Part shown: piece after piece, positions 34,234 through 43,106 of the stretch
Layout of the letters: the number at the start of each line of letters is the position of its first letter
Numbering within the stretch: position 1 is the first letter of the stretch
NCBI RefSeq assembly: GCF_020176955.2
Contig: NZ_JAIUCZ020000009.1
Location: forward strand, 248,001-312,000
Direction of reading: 5' to 3'
Source of the DNA: Nocardia sp. alder85J
GTDB taxonomy: Bacteria > Actinomycetota > Actinomycetes > Mycobacteriales > Mycobacteriaceae
Length of the DNA: 64,000 nt
The notes under the pieces: model-generated
The model's input: the letters and a program-made list of their open reading frames with translations, nothing else
Told to the model about the DNA's origin: nothing
Databases searched by the model: none
Made by a program: the position numbers and the translations under genes

Positions 34234-35439
34234 TCAGTTCGGTGCCGCGCCGGCGGGCGCGGCGTAGGCGGTGACCATGCAGGCACCGCCGAGGCCGAGG
34301 TTGTGCGCCAGGCCGATTCGCGCGCCCGGCACCTGGCGGTCCCCGGCCAGCCCGCGCAACTGCCAGCACAGCTCCGCGGCCTGTGCCAGTCCGGTGGCCC
34401 CCAGCGGGTGGCCCTTGGAGATCAGCCCGCCGGACGGATTCACCACCCAGCGGCCGCCGTAGCCGGTGGCCCCGGATTCCACCAGCGCGCCGGATTCGCC
34501 GGGCGCGCACAGGCCCAGCGCCTCATAGGTGATCAGCTCGTTGATCGAGAAGCAGTCGTGCAACTCGACGACGTCGATATCGTCGACGCCGATTCCCGCG
34601 CTGTCGAACACCTTTCGCGCCGCGGCGCGGGTCATCGGCGCGCCGACGGCGTCGATCATCGAACCGCCGGCGAACGCCGAGGCGTCGTCGGTGACCAGTT
34701 CCTGGGCCAGGATCTCCACCGCGTGGCTCTCGAGGCCGTGGGCGGCCACGAAACCCTCGCTCGCGATCACCGCGGCGGCGGCGCCGTCGGACATGGGGGA
34801 GCACTGCGAGCGGGTCAGCGGCCCGTGCACCGGCCGGTCGCCGAGCACCTGCTCCAGGGTGTACGGATCACGGAACTGCGCCAGCGGATTCCGGGTCGAA
34901 TGCTCGTGGTTCTTCACCGCCACCGCGGCGAGCTGTTCGACGGTGGTGCCGTAGCGGCGCATGTGCTCGATCGCGGCGTTGCCGAAGAACTGGGTCGTCA
35001 TCGGCGCGCTGCCGAATTCGAACTGCCCGGCCATCACGCGCAGCTGCGCATCGATGGTGGTGACCTTCGGGGCCGCGCCCGACCCGGCCATCGCCTCCTT
35101 GGTCATCTGCTCGAAGCCGACGGCCAGCGTCACGTCGGCCAGCCCGCCGCCGACCCATTCCCGGGCCAGCATCAGCGCGGTCGAGCCGGTGGCGCAGTTG
35201 TTGTTGACGTTCACGATCGGGATGCCGGTCAGGCCGACGTCGTAGAGGGTGCGCTGGCCCGCCGCCGACGGCTGGAACACGTACCCCACCGCGGCCCGCT
35301 GGATCCGGTCGTAGCCGATGCCCGCGTCGTCCAGCGCGGCCCGCACCGCCTCGCCCACCATCTCCGGATAGGTCCACTCCCGGGATCCGATCTTGACGAA
35401 CGGTGTCATGCCGACACCGACGACGAACACCCGTCGCAT
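34234..35439 (-). CDS. SCP-x type thiolase / lipid-transfer thiolase
   Basis: A 401-aa thiolase of the SCP-x/Ltp family. The nucleophilic Cys is in VNVNNNCATGSTALMLA; the second site reads VELHDCFSINELITYEALGL; and NPSGGLISKGHPLGATG carries the catalytic His. All are intact, so it should cleave a beta-ketoacyl-CoA. ATG 35439 follows AGGAGGG; the GTG start further out overlaps that site. It is the only fully catalytic thiolase of the three in this operon. Confidence 0.92.
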   Translation of the reverse strand: MRRVFVVGVGMTPFVKIGSREWTYPEMVGEAVRAALDDAGIGYDRIQRAAVGYVFQPSAAGQRTLYDVGLTGIPIVNVNNNCATGSTALMLAREWVGGGLADVTLAVGFEQMTKEAMAGSGAAPKVTTIDAQLRVMAGQFEFGSAPMTTQFFGNAAIEHMRRYGTTVEQLAAVAVKNHEHSTRNPLAQFRDPYTLEQVLGDRPVHGPLTRSQCSPMSDGAAAAVIASEGFVAAHGLESHAVEILAQELVTDDASAFAGGSMIDAVGAPMTRAAARKVFDSAGIGVDDIDVVELHDCFSINELITYEALGLCAPGESGALVESGATGYGGRWVVNPSGGLISKGHPLGATGLAQAAELCWQLRGLAGDRQVPGARIGLAHNLGLGGACMVTAYAAPAGAAPN

Positions 35440-35482
35440 CCTGACCCTCCTCACTGCTCCCCGAGCATGTACCGCCCGCGTC

Positions 35483-36265
35483 CTACTGTCCGGTGAATCT
35501 CGGTTCCCGCTGCTCCAGAAAGGCTTTCCGGCCCTCGCGCGCGTCGGCGGAGGTGATCACCTCACGCACGAAGCGGGCCTCGATCGCGCGCGCGTCCGCG
35601 TCGGGCAGCCAGCCGCTGGCGAGCATCGCGGCCTTGGCGTGCCGGACCGCCAGCGGCGAATTGCGGGCCACCCGGTCGGCGAGTTCGTGCGCGCGCTCGA
35701 GTGCCGTGCCCGCCGGGACCACATGCCCGATCAGGCCGAACTCGTACGCCTCCCCGGCGGTGAGCGGATCGCCGGTGAGGATCATCTCCATCGCCTTGGT
35801 GTACGGGATCTGCCGCTTCAATCGCACCGTCGACCCGGCGCCCGGGATCAGCCCGCGCCGCACCTCCGGCAGCCCGAACACCGCGTTCTCGGCGGCGACG
35901 CGAATATCGGTCTGCTGCAACATCTCCAGGCCGCCACCGAGGCAGGCGCCGTTGACCGCCGCGATCAGCGGCTTGCCCAGCGGCCGGGTCAGCAGCAGGC
36001 CGCGGCCGAGCACGCCGGGATCGAGCTCTGCGCGCCGCCGCCCGTCGGTCATCCAGCCGTCTCCGAGATCGCCACCGACGCAATAGCTCTCGCCCGCGCC
36101 GGTGAGGATCGCCACCCGGATCGCGGGGTCGGCGTCGATCTCCGCCCAGGTGTCCGCGAGCAACTCGATCATCGGCAGGTTCAGCGCATTGCGGCGCTCC
36201 GGCCGGTTCATGGTGACCACCACGACCGCCCCGGTGCGCTCGACGAGCACGGGTTCGGCCGTCAT
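35483..36265 (-). CDS. enoyl-CoA hydratase (crotonase family)
   Basis: A 260-aa crotonase with GAGESYCVGGDLGDGW, NGACLGGGLEMLQQTDIR and the catalytic region FGLPEVRRGLIPGAGSTVRL, so a standard hydratase appears possible. It overlaps the upstream thiolase-like gene (ATGA) and is 43 nt from the next gene. In the operon it would supply the hydration step before thiolytic or aldolytic cleavage. Confidence 0.9.
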   Translation of the reverse strand: MTAEPVLVERTGAVVVVTMNRPERRNALNLPMIELLADTWAEIDADPAIRVAILTGAGESYCVGGDLGDGWMTDGRRRAELDPGVLGRGLLLTRPLGKPLIAAVNGACLGGGLEMLQQTDIRVAAENAVFGLPEVRRGLIPGAGSTVRLKRQIPYTKAMEMILTGDPLTAGEAYEFGLIGHVVPAGTALERAHELADRVARNSPLAVRHAKAAMLASGWLPDADARAIEARFVREVITSADAREGRKAFLEQREPRFTGQ

Positions 36266-37422
36266 GCGTCCGGCCGTTCGCTGCCGACCACCCAGAGCGC
36301 GTGGAACTGGGAGGCGCCGCCCATCGCATGGCCGATCGCCCGCCGGGCATCGGGCACCTGGCGGTCGCCCGCGAGGCCGCGCACCTGGAGGGCCGCCTCC
36401 AGGAAGCGCACCAGACCGGTTGCGCCGGTGGGGTTTCCGGACAGCACGCCACCGGACGGGTTGATCGGCAGCCGGCCCTCGAACCGGGTGACGCCCGCGT
36501 CCACCAGCCGCCAGCCCTCGTGCAGCGGGGCCAGGCCGATGTTCTCCAGCCACATCGGCTCGTGCCAGCTGTAGGGGATGTAGAGCTCGGCGACGTCGAT
36601 CTCGCTGGCGGGGTCGGTGATTCCGGCCTGCCGGTAGGCGTCGGCGGCGCATTCGGTTCCGGCGCGCGGGTTCACCTCGTCCCGGCCCGCGAAATGGCCG
36701 GTCTCGGTGCGCCACGACATGCCGTGGATCCAGGCCGGTGGCCGCTGCGGGCTGCCGACGTCGGCGGCCCCGGTGAGCACGATCGCGGCGGCGCCGTCGG
36801 AGGAGGGGCACGATTCCAGGTAGCGGATCGGATCCCACAGCACCGGTGAGTCCCGGACCTTCTCGACGGTGATGTCCGGCATGTGGATGTGCGCGTACGG
36901 ATTACGCAGCGCGTTGCGCCGATGGTCCACTGCCACCTGCCAGCCGATGTGCTCGGGGGCGTTCGCGCGGCGGATGTACTCCCGGATCACCGGCGCGAAA
37001 TGCCCGCCGGCCCCGGCGCCGAGCGCGGCACTGAACGGCAGTGGCCGCGACAGCGCCCAGGTGAAATTGCCTTCGGACTCCTTGGAATACGCGGCCACCA
37101 GCACCCGCCGGGCCAGGCCCGCCTGGATCAGGTGCGCGCCGTAGATCGCCGCGTGCCCGCCCACGCTGCCGCCGGTGAACACCCGGGTCACCGGTAATCC
37201 GCGCGCGCCCAGCGCATCCGCGAGATACAGCTCCGGATTCATCACACCGTCGAACAGATCGGGGGTCTTCGACAGCACCACCGCGTCGACCTCGCCGAGC
37301 TCCAGGCCGGCGTCGGCGAGCGCGGCGGCGACGGCCTCACGCACCAGCATGCCGATCGTCACCTCCCGGCGCTTGGCCTGTTTGCCCTGGCCCACCCCGA
37401 TCACGGCGATCGGTTCATTCAT
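36262..37422 (-). CDS. thiolase-like protein (Ltp3-like), no catalytic Cys
   Basis: A 386-aa thiolase-fold protein. The position of the nucleophilic Cys reads VFTGGSVGGHAAIYG (Ser, no Cys), and the His motif KGHPLGATG is replaced by SGNPTGATG. This matches thiolase-like retro-aldolases (Ltp2 group), which work with a DUF35 partner, more than true thiolases. Gene order DUF35, DUF35, this protein's partner, then this gene parallels mycobacterial Rv3521-ltp4-ltp3. ATG 37422. Aldolase activity is inferred. Confidence 0.82.
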   Translation of the reverse strand: MNEPIAVIGVGQGKQAKRREVTIGMLVREAVAAALADAGLELGEVDAVVLSKTPDLFDGVMNPELYLADALGARGLPVTRVFTGGSVGGHAAIYGAHLIQAGLARRVLVAAYSKESEGNFTWALSRPLPFSAALGAGAGGHFAPVIREYIRRANAPEHIGWQVAVDHRRNALRNPYAHIHMPDITVEKVRDSPVLWDPIRYLESCPSSDGAAAIVLTGAADVGSPQRPPAWIHGMSWRTETGHFAGRDEVNPRAGTECAADAYRQAGITDPASEIDVAELYIPYSWHEPMWLENIGLAPLHEGWRLVDAGVTRFEGRLPINPSGGVLSGNPTGATGLVRFLEAALQVRGLAGDRQVPDARRAIGHAMGGASQFHALWVVGSERPDA

Positions 37423-37435
37423 GGCTGCCGCCCCT

Positions 37436-38512
37436 TCACGATCCGTCACCGGCCAGCAGGCAGACCAGATTCTGTTGCAGCGCTTGACCGTTGGTCGCGT
37501 GCGCCAGTGCCCGTCCGGCGCGGCCGGTCCGGATCGCCGCGGCGGCCTCGGCGATGCGCAGCAGCCCGGTGGCCGTGGTGGGCCGCCCGGCCAGCGGCCC
37601 GCCGGAAGGATTGAGCACCGTCGACGCGGTGAGGCCGAATTCGCGGACCAGCAGCGGCTCCTGGGCCGAGTACTCGGTGTGCAGTTCGGCGACGTCGACC
37701 GCGGCGGCCTCGAATCCGGCGCTCGCCGCGGCCTGGCCGGCGGCCAGCCGCGCCGACGGGGCCCGGGTCAGATCGCGGGCGCCCGGATAGTGGCCGTCCA
37801 TGCGGTGGTCGATCCCGCGCACCCAGGCGGGCCGGTCGCACAGTTCGCGCGCGGTGTCGCCGGCGGCGAGCACCACCACCGCGGCCGCGTCGCCGACCGG
37901 CGAGATGTCGTGCGCGCGCAGGGGACTGGCCACGTACGGGGCCGCGAGCAACGTTTCGACCGCCACCTCGCCGGATACCTGGGCGTACGGATTGTCCTGC
38001 GCGGCAGCGAGATTGCGGGCGACGATCCGGGCCATCTCCGGCTCGGTGGTGACCCCGGCCTGGAGTAGCGCGTGGGCCTGGATCCCGGCGATCGCGTCGC
38101 GATGCGGTCGCAGCGGGGTCAGATAGTAGGGGTCCAGCTGGGTGGGCACGATCTGATCGAGATCGGCGGGCAGTGAGCCGCGCCCGATCCCGTACACCAG
38201 CGCGACGTCGCCGTGCCCGAGTTGCAGCCAGGTCCACGCCTCGTGGAAGGCCCAGGCCGCGTCCATCTCCACGTGCGATTCGGAGATCGGCGGCCAGGCG
38301 CCCACCGCGTCGAGCGATTCGATGTAGGCGAAGGTACGGCCCTCGTGGAAATCGTGACTGCCGGAACACACGAAATCGACGCGCTCCCGGTCCAATCCGA
38401 GGCCGCCCAGCGCGGCCCGCAGCACCGGCAGCAGGATGCCCGCCATGTCGTCGCGCCGGTTCGCGGCCAGGCACGGCGATTGCGCGCTGCCGACGACGGC
38501 CACCTCACGCAT
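37436..38512 (-). CDS. thiolase-like protein (Ltp4-like), no catalytic Cys
   Basis: A 358-aa thiolase-fold protein, shorter than classical thiolases. The Cys region reads ESHVEMDAAWAFHEAW without Cys; the C-terminal motif is NPSGGPLAGRPTTATG, lacking His. It likely forms a complex with the neighbouring Ltp3-like protein and the DUF35 proteins. ATG 38512 has GGCAGG 8 nt upstream; a GTG at 38521 is in frame. It overlaps the DUF35 gene end by 8 nt. Confidence 0.82.
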   Translation of the reverse strand: MREVAVVGSAQSPCLAANRRDDMAGILLPVLRAALGGLGLDRERVDFVCSGSHDFHEGRTFAYIESLDAVGAWPPISESHVEMDAAWAFHEAWTWLQLGHGDVALVYGIGRGSLPADLDQIVPTQLDPYYLTPLRPHRDAIAGIQAHALLQAGVTTEPEMARIVARNLAAAQDNPYAQVSGEVAVETLLAAPYVASPLRAHDISPVGDAAAVVVLAAGDTARELCDRPAWVRGIDHRMDGHYPGARDLTRAPSARLAAGQAAASAGFEAAAVDVAELHTEYSAQEPLLVREFGLTASTVLNPSGGPLAGRPTTATGLLRIAEAAAAIRTGRAGRALAHATNGQALQQNLVCLLAGDGS

Positions 38513-39014
38513 CGCCGTCACCTGCCCGGTCGCCGCCGGAGTCCGGCGAAACCCGCTGCGGCACCGGCCGATAGTGCCGGATGCTGGTCCACGACGCGGC
38601 CGGTTCGCCGCCGGCCCACACCGGCTCCACCTCCATGCCGATCCGCACGTCGGCGATCTCGATCTCGCGGATCAGGTGCATCAGCCGGGTGTCGGCGCCG
38701 TGCGGGCGGATGTGCGCCACCACGTAGGGCGGTTCGATCTGCTGGCCGGGGAACGGGAAACTCACGACGCAGAAGGTGGAAACCGTACCGCGCCCGTCGA
38801 GTTCGGTGGTCGCGCCGAGTTCGACCAGGCAGCGCGCGCAGAACTCCGGCGCCGGCAGGTACACCCGGCGGCAGGACGGGCAGGCGCGCGCGAGCAGCCG
38901 CCGATGCGCCAGCCCGCGCAGGAAACTCGATCGCCCGGCGCCCGCCACGAAGGTGTAGTCCATCCGCAGCGGGGTGGGCATCACCCGGACCGGTTCCGGC
39001 AGTGGCCGATTCAC
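38505..39014 (-). CDS. DUF35 zinc-ribbon/OB-fold protein
   Basis: A 169-aa DUF35 protein: an N-terminal rubredoxin-like zinc ribbon with two Cys pairs (ACPSCRRVYLP and FCARCLVELG) followed by an OB fold (GTVSTFCVVSFPF, PPYVVAHIRP). DUF35 subunits bind acyl-CoA and activate thiolase-like aldolases (ChsH2 and Ltp2 pair). GTG 39014 overlaps the stop of the upstream DUF35 gene. Confidence 0.88.
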   Translation of the reverse strand: MNRPLPEPVRVMPTPLRMDYTFVAGAGRSSFLRGLAHRRLLARACPSCRRVYLPAPEFCARCLVELGATTELDGRGTVSTFCVVSFPFPGQQIEPPYVVAHIRPHGADTRLMHLIREIEIADVRIGMEVEPVWAGGEPAASWTSIRHYRPVPQRVSPDSGGDRAGDGDA

Positions 39015-39475
39015 GGCCGCTCCAGCGGCTCGAAGCACACCAGGTCGCGCAGCTCCCCGCGCGGCTGTTCGGCCCAGCGTGCCCGCACCCGCAAGCCGCG
39101 CCGCAGCCGGTCCGGATCGCCGCCGGTGTCGACCGCGTGGAAGAAGCTGCCCTCGGTACCGTCCACGGCGACCAGCGCCCAGGCGAAGGGATGCGGCACC
39201 GGATCGCCGGCGCGCGGCGGCACCCAGGTCCACGCTCGCACGCTGCCCTCCGGTTCCAGATCCACCAACTCGCTCAGCGGCTCCCCGGTCACCGGGTCGA
39301 ATTCCGCCGGCGGGCACAGCACGGTGCCCCGGCCGGTGCGCACGCCGAGCAGTCGCCGTTCCCGCAGGCCGCCGAGGAAGGTGCCGACCATCGTGCCGGT
39401 CGTGCGTTCGAACGGGAACGCGATCTCGTATCCCGCGCACAGGCTCTCGCCCCCGGCCCCGTCCTCGTCGACCAT
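39011..39475 (-). CDS. DUF35-like OB-fold protein without zinc ribbon
   Basis: A 154-aa protein related to DUF35: FERTTGTMVGTFLGGLRERRLLGVRT at the N-terminus, then an OB-like domain (GSVRAWTWVPPRAGD, PFAWALVAVDGTEGSFFH). The zinc-ribbon cysteines are missing (VLCPPAEFDP has one Cys). It overlaps the next DUF35 gene by 4 nt; together the two correspond in length to a single two-domain DUF35 protein such as mycobacterial Rv3521. It begins the seven-gene operon. ATG 39475 with AAGGAG 8 nt upstream. Confidence 0.8.
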   Translation of the reverse strand: MVDEDGAGGESLCAGYEIAFPFERTTGTMVGTFLGGLRERRLLGVRTGRGTVLCPPAEFDPVTGEPLSELVDLEPEGSVRAWTWVPPRAGDPVPHPFAWALVAVDGTEGSFFHAVDTGGDPDRLRRGLRVRARWAEQPRGELRDLVCFEPLERP

Positions 39476-39510
39476 CGCGCGCTCCTTCCTCCGAGCCCGG
39501 AGTCTGCCTC

Positions 39511-39537
39511 AATCAAGTGATTAAATCAAGTGCTTGA
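39511..39537. promoter_or_regulatory. two overlapping-type palindromes upstream of the Ltp operon
   Basis: AATCA-ag-TGATT (39511-39522) and TCAAG-tg-CTTGA (39526-39537) lie 36-62 nt upstream of the first gene. TCAAGnnCTTGA resembles the CAAGnnCTTG core that I recall for KstR2-type steroid regulators. Confidence 0.55.
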
Positions 39538-39718
39538 ACGCCGTGAGCGGCAGCGGGTGACGCCGGGGTGGCGGTAATTCGACGCGCGAATCACGATTCG
39601 CTTGGAATCAGATGTGAGTTCGCTGGGGATCTGCGGTATTTCATTGAAAGTGCCGCGAGAATGGCGTGAAGTGTTAGCGGTCCCCATGACCGGCAGCAAA
39701 CCGGAAGAGGTAATGGTT

Positions 39719-40027
39719 GTGAAATCGAAACTATTGGCGCCACTGTTCATCGCGCTGGCCGCGGGTGTGATGACGGTGCCCGCGATCGGGGCGGCGAGCG
39801 CGAGCCCGGTCGATCTGCCCGGACTGGTGCACCAGCAGCCGCCGGGGCCCTGGGATCGCGATCACGACGGCGATCACGACGGCTGGGGCGGCTTCGAGCG
39901 GCCCGGCTTCTTCGATCCGCGCGATCCGTTCCACAACGACTGGCACTGCGACCGGCGCGGCCGGTGGCACGACGACGAGCACGACCGCTGGGGTCACGAT
40001 GATTTCGGGCGCTGCCACGTCTGGTGA
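39719..40027 (+). CDS. small secreted His/Asp/Trp-rich protein, copy 1
   Basis: A 102-aa protein with a signal peptide (LLAPLFIALAAGVMTVPAIGAASAS), a VHQQPPGP linker and a C-terminal motif FHNDWHCDRRGRWHDDEHD that continues to RCHVW. GTG 39719 lies 8 nt after AGAGG; ATG 39713 is in frame but too close to it. Two Cys frame the His/Asp-rich segment, so a disulfide or metal site is plausible. It is the paralogue of the next gene. No known family recognised. Confidence 0.78.
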   Translation: MKSKLLAPLFIALAAGVMTVPAIGAASASPVDLPGLVHQQPPGPWDRDHDGDHDGWGGFERPGFFDPRDPFHNDWHCDRRGRWHDDEHDRWGHDDFGRCHVW

Positions 40028-40041
40028 CCACAGTTCTCGGC

Positions 40042-40079
40042 ACGGCCGCGGCACCGCCTGACGGGCGGGTCGCGGCCGT
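40042..40079 (+). terminator. stem-loop after secreted protein copy 1
   Basis: Nine-bp perfect arms (40042-40050 and 40071-40079) separated by 20 nt that can pair partly; located 15 nt after the stop codon. Confidence 0.5.
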
Positions 40080-40216
40080 ATTCGTCGAACGGCGCCGAGC
40101 TGTGTGCGAGTGCTGAGTATGCTTACGGTTAGCTGATTTCTCTGGAGCTTTCACCCGGCATGCACTGTACTGATTTCGGTCCCCGCGATTCCCAGGAAAA
40201 AGAAAGGGATTTCGAC

Positions 40217-40504
40217 GTGAAGCGAAAACTGATCGGTACTTTGTTCGTGGCCGCCGCATCCGGTGCGCTGCTGGCCGGCCCCGTGGCCGGCTCGGCACTG
40301 GCGGACCCGCCCGGGGGGTGGGTGCACCAGCAGCCGCCGGGCCCGGGCGATCAAGGCCCGGACTGGGGTGGTTTCAACCGGCCCGGCTGGGCGGACCCCG
40401 CCGATCCGTTCCACAACGACTGGCACTGCGACCGGCACGGCCGCTGGCACGATGACGAGCACGACCGCTGGGGTCACGACGACGGGCGTTGCCACGTCTG
40501 GTGA
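40217..40504 (+). CDS. small secreted His/Asp/Trp-rich protein, copy 2
   Basis: A 95-aa paralogue of the preceding protein: signal peptide (GTLFVAAASGALLAGPVAGSALA), then WVHQQPPGP, and the nearly identical C-terminal FHNDWHCDRHGRWHDDEHD through RCHVW. GTG 40217 is preferred to the ATG at 40160, which would put a long charged stretch before the signal peptide. Separate terminator and promoter space show that the tandem copies are independently expressed. The conserved tail is under selection; its role is unknown. Confidence 0.8.
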   Translation: MKRKLIGTLFVAAASGALLAGPVAGSALADPPGGWVHQQPPGPGDQGPDWGGFNRPGWADPADPFHNDWHCDRHGRWHDDEHDRWGHDDGRCHVW

Positions 40505-40532
40505 TGCTCCCGGCTGACACCTGACTTCGACG

Positions 40533-40563
40533 CGCGCGACGGTCCGATCCGGACCGTCGCGCG
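40533..40563 (+). terminator. strong terminator hairpin
   Basis: Perfect 14-bp GC-rich arms (40533-40546 and 40550-40563) with a 3-nt loop, 29 nt after the stop of secreted protein copy 2. Confidence 0.8.
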
Positions 40564-40605
40564 TACCGTGTCCGGGGAACGATCACCCGAGCCCGAGGAG
40601 CGCGC

Positions 40606-42414
40606 ATGGCCGTCGAAGCCGTCCGGATCGAGGCGGTGCAGCCGTATGCGGACCCGCGGTACGAGATGGTCCGGGGCACCGCCGGATTCGCCGTCGATCC
40701 CGCGCATCCGGCGAATGCGCGGATCATCGATCTGGCGCTGGCGCCGCGCGGCGGCGACGGGCTGGTCCGGTTCGACTCCGACTTGCGGATCCTGCGGCCC
40801 ACCGGAACCGGCAGCCGCAACCTGCTGCTCCTGGTGCCCAACCGGGGGATGATCGGCGGTCTGCCGTTCAGCACCGGCCTCACTCCCGACTACACCGATT
40901 TCGAGAAGGTCTCACCCGGCGACGGATTCCTGCTGGACCGGGGCTGGACGGTGGTGTGGTGCGGCTGGCAGTGGGACATCCTGCGCGGCCCCGGTCAGCT
41001 CGGGCTGACCGCGCCGGAGGCGGCGGTCGAGCCCGGCGCGATGCGGCTGGAATGGCGTGGTGACATCGCCGAGAAGGAACATCCGCTGGCCGATTCCATG
41101 CCCGGCCTGGGCGGGCTGTTCCGCTTCGCCGAGTACCCGACCGCGGATGTCGCGGATCCGGCGGCGGTGCTGACGGTGCGCACCGCACCCGATGCCGAGC
41201 CGGTCGAAATCCCGCGCAGCGCCTGGCGATTCACCGATCCCACCCACATCGCGCTGGACGGCGGCTTCGAGCCGTTCCGCTGGTATCGCCTGGTGTACCG
41301 CACCTCCCGGGCTCCGGTGGCCGGGTGCGGGCTGCTGGCGATCCGGGATCTGGTCGCCCATCTGCGGGCCGGCGGATTCGAGCACACCTTCGCCTACGGC
41401 ATCTCGCAGTCCGGCCGCTTCCTGCGGCAATTCCTCTGGGAGGGAATGAATCTCGACGAGTCCGGGCGGCAGGTGTTCGACGGCGTGTTCGCCGACCGGG
41501 CCGGGGCGCACCGGGGCGAATTCAACCACCGCTACGCTCAGCCGTCGGTGACCCAGGTCGACGGCTTCGGCACGCTGCCGCCGTTCGACAGCGCGAGCCT
41601 GCTGGCCCGGCAGCGCGCCCTCGGCGGGATGCCGAAGATCGTGCAGGTCAACACCGCGGCCGAATACTGGCGTGGCGACACCGCGCTGGCGCACATCGAC
41701 GCCGATACCGGCGCGGACCTCCCGGAGGACCCGGACGTGCGGATGTACGCGGTCGCCGGGACCGACCATCTGCCGCCGATGGGCGCGATGAAGGGCATCT
41801 TCCCCGCCGCGAATCCACCGCACGATCTGGATATGACGCCGGTGCTGCGCGCGCTGCTGGTGGCGCTGGAGCAGTGGGTGCGCGGCCGGTCCGGTCCACC
41901 GGACAGCCGGGTACCCCGCGTCGGTGACGGGACGGCGGTCCCACGCGCCACGGCGCTGGGCCGTTTCGCCCACGCGCACCGGCCCGATCCGGGGGCGCTG
42001 GCCGTGCCGCGCCACCTCGACCTCGGCCCCGAGGCCGACCGCGGCATCGGCCGCTGGCCCGCCCGGCTCGGCGCACCGTATCCCGCACTGGTGTCGTCGG
42101 TCGACGAGGACGGCAACGAGATCGCCGGGATCCACCTGCCCGCCGTGGCGGCCCCGCTGGCGGTCTACACCGGCTGGAACCCGCGCCGCCCGACCCCCGG
42201 ACTACCCGACGTGGTGTACGAAAGGCTCGGCAGCAGGGTCGATTTCCCGCCCGGCCGGCCCTCGGCCGCCGAACGCTGGCCGACCGTGGCGGCCTACCGC
42301 ACGGCCGTCGCGGCCGCCGCCGACCGGCTGGTGGCCGCCCGGCTGCTGCTGCCTCAGGATCGCACGGCGGTGGTGGCGGCCGCGGTGGCCGAATTCCGTT
42401 CCGCCGTCGGGTGA
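40606..42414 (+). CDS. alpha/beta hydrolase domain protein (Abhydrolase_10 type)
   Basis: A 602-aa protein of the alpha/beta hydrolase domain family (Abhydrolase_10-like). The nucleophile elbow is GISQSGRF, with the catalytic Ser in FAYGISQSG; a likely His lies in AVAGTDHLPPMG. There is no signal peptide, so it is cytoplasmic. Natural substrates of the family are mostly unknown; some act as esterases on hydrophobic compounds. ATG 40606 follows GAGGAG. Its 3' end overlaps the convergent MmyB-type gene by 61 nt. Confidence 0.86.
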   Translation: MAVEAVRIEAVQPYADPRYEMVRGTAGFAVDPAHPANARIIDLALAPRGGDGLVRFDSDLRILRPTGTGSRNLLLLVPNRGMIGGLPFSTGLTPDYTDFEKVSPGDGFLLDRGWTVVWCGWQWDILRGPGQLGLTAPEAAVEPGAMRLEWRGDIAEKEHPLADSMPGLGGLFRFAEYPTADVADPAAVLTVRTAPDAEPVEIPRSAWRFTDPTHIALDGGFEPFRWYRLVYRTSRAPVAGCGLLAIRDLVAHLRAGGFEHTFAYGISQSGRFLRQFLWEGMNLDESGRQVFDGVFADRAGAHRGEFNHRYAQPSVTQVDGFGTLPPFDSASLLARQRALGGMPKIVQVNTAAEYWRGDTALAHIDADTGADLPEDPDVRMYAVAGTDHLPPMGAMKGIFPAANPPHDLDMTPVLRALLVALEQWVRGRSGPPDSRVPRVGDGTAVPRATALGRFAHAHRPDPGALAVPRHLDLGPEADRGIGRWPARLGAPYPALVSSVDEDGNEIAGIHLPAVAAPLAVYTGWNPRRPTPGLPDVVYERLGSRVDFPPGRPSAAERWPTVAAYRTAVAAAADRLVAARLLLPQDRTAVVAAAVAEFRSAVG

Positions 42415-43100
42415 TCGAGCGTGCGTAGCCGGGTCGCGTCCACGCTGCCGGGCTCCGCGTAGTAGACGACGAGTTTCTGCTCGGGCGCCTCGTCGGCGTG
42501 GAGAACCGTGTGCGTCAACGTCATCCGGCCCGCGCGCGGGTGATCGATCAGTTTGACGCCGCTGGTCCGGCCGCGCACGTCGTGGCGGGGCCACCACGCG
42601 TGGAACTCCGGCGACCGCCGGCGCAGGGTTTCGATCAGGTCGACGAAGCGCGGATCCTCGAGGTGCCGGGCCGACGCGGTACGGAACCGCGCCAGCAGCG
42701 CCTGGGCCTCCTTCTCCCATTCGACCAGTCGCCGCCGCGCCTCGGCCTCGGTGAACACCCACAGCAGCAGGTTGCGCTGTTCCGGCGGCCGGGCGAACCA
42801 GTCGGTGAACAGCGCGCGAGCGGGCAGGTTGGCGGCCAGCACATCCCAGCGCCGGCCGGTCACATAGGCCGGATTGGGGGTGAGCAGCGGCAGCATCGCG
42901 GCGACGGCCGGATCGACGGTCTCGACCGGCGGGGTACGCAACGGCGGCTGCTCGCCACGCGCCAGCAGGAACAGGTGGGTCCGCTCGCTGGGATCCAATC
43001 GCAATGCGGTACACAGGGATTCGAGCACCTGCGGCGAAGCCTGGACGTCGCGGCCCTGTTCCAGGAAGGTGTACCAGGCCGGTGAGACACGATAGGCGCC
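42354..43100 (-). pseudogene. MmyB-type HTH regulator lacking its N-terminus
   Basis: The frame matches MmyB-like regulators: end of the XRE HTH (YRVSPAWYTFLEQGRDV and SPQVLESLCTALRLD) followed by the C-terminal PAS-like ligand domain (PAYVTGRRWDVLAANLPARAL, ARRRLVEWEKEAQALLARFR). The first 30-40 residues, which include HTH helices 1-3, are missing; the frame beyond about 43094 is sequence of the opposite-strand gene. The truncated protein could not bind DNA normally. It is the second head-to-head junction in this window with both 5' ends lost. Confidence 0.65.
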
Positions 43101-43106
43101 GGCCGG

